From: a virus
DNA: 21,837 nucleotides
IMG/VR virus record: IMGVR_UViG_3300017758_000167
Span: 1-21,837 of that record
Direction: 5' to 3' (one strand)
A model generated the notes under the pieces. It worked only from the letters and a program-made list of their open reading frames with translations. It was not told the origin of the DNA and ran no database searches. Positions within the stretch are counted from its first letter, which is position 1, and each line of letters opens with the position of its first letter. Shown piece after piece: positions 21,230-21,837 of this stretch. The position numbers and the translations under genes are program-made.

Positions 21230-21265
21230 AGATCTATAAAATGAAAAAAGCTGAGGAGCTACACA

Positions 21266-21562
21266 ATGAAATTTACAGTACATCAAATTCGCAAAGATCG
21301 TAAAGCTGAAAAAGAAGCAATTGATGCAAGATTTTTTGGTAAAGTTGCTAGTTTATTCTTTTTAACAGCATACGAAGAAGTATGTGTGATTGAAGCAGAA
21401 AATCTTGATGAAGTATTTGAGATTGGAAACATCGGTCCTGAAGAAAAGATCGAGCGTCTTAATCGCATGCATTCTATCTCAGTTGGTGATGTTATCACGA
21501 ATGAATATGCTGAGTGTTTTACGGTTGAAAGCTTTGGCTTTGGTAAAGTAGGTCAAGCATAA
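21266..21562 (+). CDS. Conserved-looking hypothetical protein
   Basis: A 98-residue protein with a strong GAGGAG seven bases before its ATG and its own promoter. The central part (YEEVCVIEAENLDEVFEIGN) and the motif RLNRMHSISVGDVI resemble small proteins of T4-like marine phages and plasmids whose function is unknown. No catalytic residues or membrane segments are visible. It ends in a one-base overlap (TAATG) with the cell-wall hydrolase gene, so the two are probably cotranscribed. Confidence 0.75.
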   Translation: MKFTVHQIRKDRKAEKEAIDARFFGKVASLFFLTAYEEVCVIEAENLDEVFEIGNIGPEEKIERLNRMHSISVGDVITNEYAECFTVESFGFGKVGQA

Positions 21563-21837
21563 TGAAGACTTATTTTTTAGGAGCATGCGCAATTGCATTT
21601 CTCGGTGGTCTAATCACTGGGAAATCTGCATTTGGAGCAGAAGTAAAAGCTGCATCTTTTCACGCATCATACACAGAACAGAAGTGTTTAGCTGATAATA
21701 TTTATTGGGAAGCTCGTAATCAATCTGCGAAAGGAATGATCGGTGTCGCTTTTGTCACTCGCAATCGTGTTAATGATACTCGTTTTCCTCACTCATATTG
21801 TGAGGTTATTAAACAAGGACCTGAAAGACCATCTTGG
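21562..21837 (+). CDS. SleB/CwlJ-like cell wall hydrolase, 3' truncated
   Basis: The first 92 residues of a secreted hydrolase; the frame is open to the right edge. An N-terminal signal peptide is likely: MKTYFLGACAIAFLGGL followed by a small-residue end (SAFGA) at about 22-26. The Hydrolase_2/SleB signature begins at residue 42 with CLADNIYWEAR (Glu50 as probable catalytic residue), followed by GMIGVAFVTRNRVND, FPHSYCEVIKQG. Such enzymes cleave peptidoglycan; in phages they are used in host lysis. It differs from the T4-type lysozyme at 3431-3874, so the phage carries at least two cell-wall enzymes. Confidence 0.85.
   Translation, partial: MKTYFLGACAIAFLGGLITGKSAFGAEVKAASFHASYTEQKCLADNIYWEARNQSAKGMIGVAFVTRNRVNDTRFPHSYCEVIKQGPERPSW

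Noticed and set aside
21241-21303. A 20-codon mini-ORF starting at ATG 21241 just after the promoter
   Set aside because: No Shine-Dalgarno, and it overlaps the true Shine-Dalgarno and start of the 21266 gene; an upstream-ORF role cannot be supported.
1-21837. CRISPR arrays, tRNAs, insertion sequences or homing endonucleases
   Set aside because: I looked for regularly spaced repeats, tRNA cloverleaf ends, terminal inverted repeats and HNH or GIY-YIG motifs and found none that I could support.

Overview
This AT-rich window (roughly one third G+C by eye) is a fragment of a large tailed-phage genome of the T4 type (Tevenvirinae-like or marine T4-like myovirus). The replication core of T4 is present on one strand in the T4 order: clamp-loader gp44 (truncated at the left edge), gp62, RegA, DNA polymerase gp43, dCMP hydroxymethylase gp42, UvsX recombinase and helicase gp41. 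All genes are on the + strand, densely packed, with many ATGA/TAATG overlaps. The host cannot be named. The small A-type Fe-S carrier, Hsp20, MazG, ThyX and twitch-type radical SAM genes are the cargo usually seen in marine T4-like phages.

Layout. 1-2151: gp44, glutaredoxin, a small membrane protein, gp62, RegA and a small ORF. 2152-4148: Hsp20 behind its own promoter, four small unknown ORFs (two short ones at 2880-3053 and 3081-3236, the second cysteine-rich), a T4-type lysozyme and an IscA/SufA-like protein. 4149-8570: DNA polymerase, MazG-like pyrophosphohydrolase, a primase-polymerase-like protein and a possible Nmad1/DUF1599 protein. 8567-9855: gp42, dCMP deaminase and a coiled-coil ORF. 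9852-15112: an unusual five-gene block of two all-helical proteins, a PLP fold-type-II-like protein, a GDSH/SGNH-like protein and an N-terminal-SPASM/twitch radical SAM protein. 15114-19107: a small ORF, UvsX, small ORFs, a P-loop kinase, a nucleotidyltransferase and helicase gp41. 19107-21837: a QueC-like PP-loop ATPase, a class I methyltransferase, a small ORF, ThyX, an unknown ORF and the start of a secreted SleB-like cell-wall hydrolase cut by the right edge.

Main idea. The hydroxymethylase carries Asp where thymidylate synthases carry Asn, so it should make 5-hydroxymethyl-dCMP. In T4 the slot between genes 42 and uvsX holds the beta-glucosyltransferase that decorates hydroxymethylcytosine in DNA. 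Here that slot holds the 9852-15112 block. I infer a candidate cytosine hypermodification pathway in place of glucosylation. The dCMP deaminase and ThyX would feed dTMP, MazG would clean nucleotide pools, and gp43/44/62/41/UvsX plus the primase-like protein form the replisome.

Regulation. Six intergenic or gene-boundary sites share T(G/T)TACA, a 17-base spacer and TGGTATAAT, and a seventh weaker site lies inside a gene. Two of them place the predicted start of transcription at or within about 3 bases of an ATG, which suggests leaderless mRNAs.
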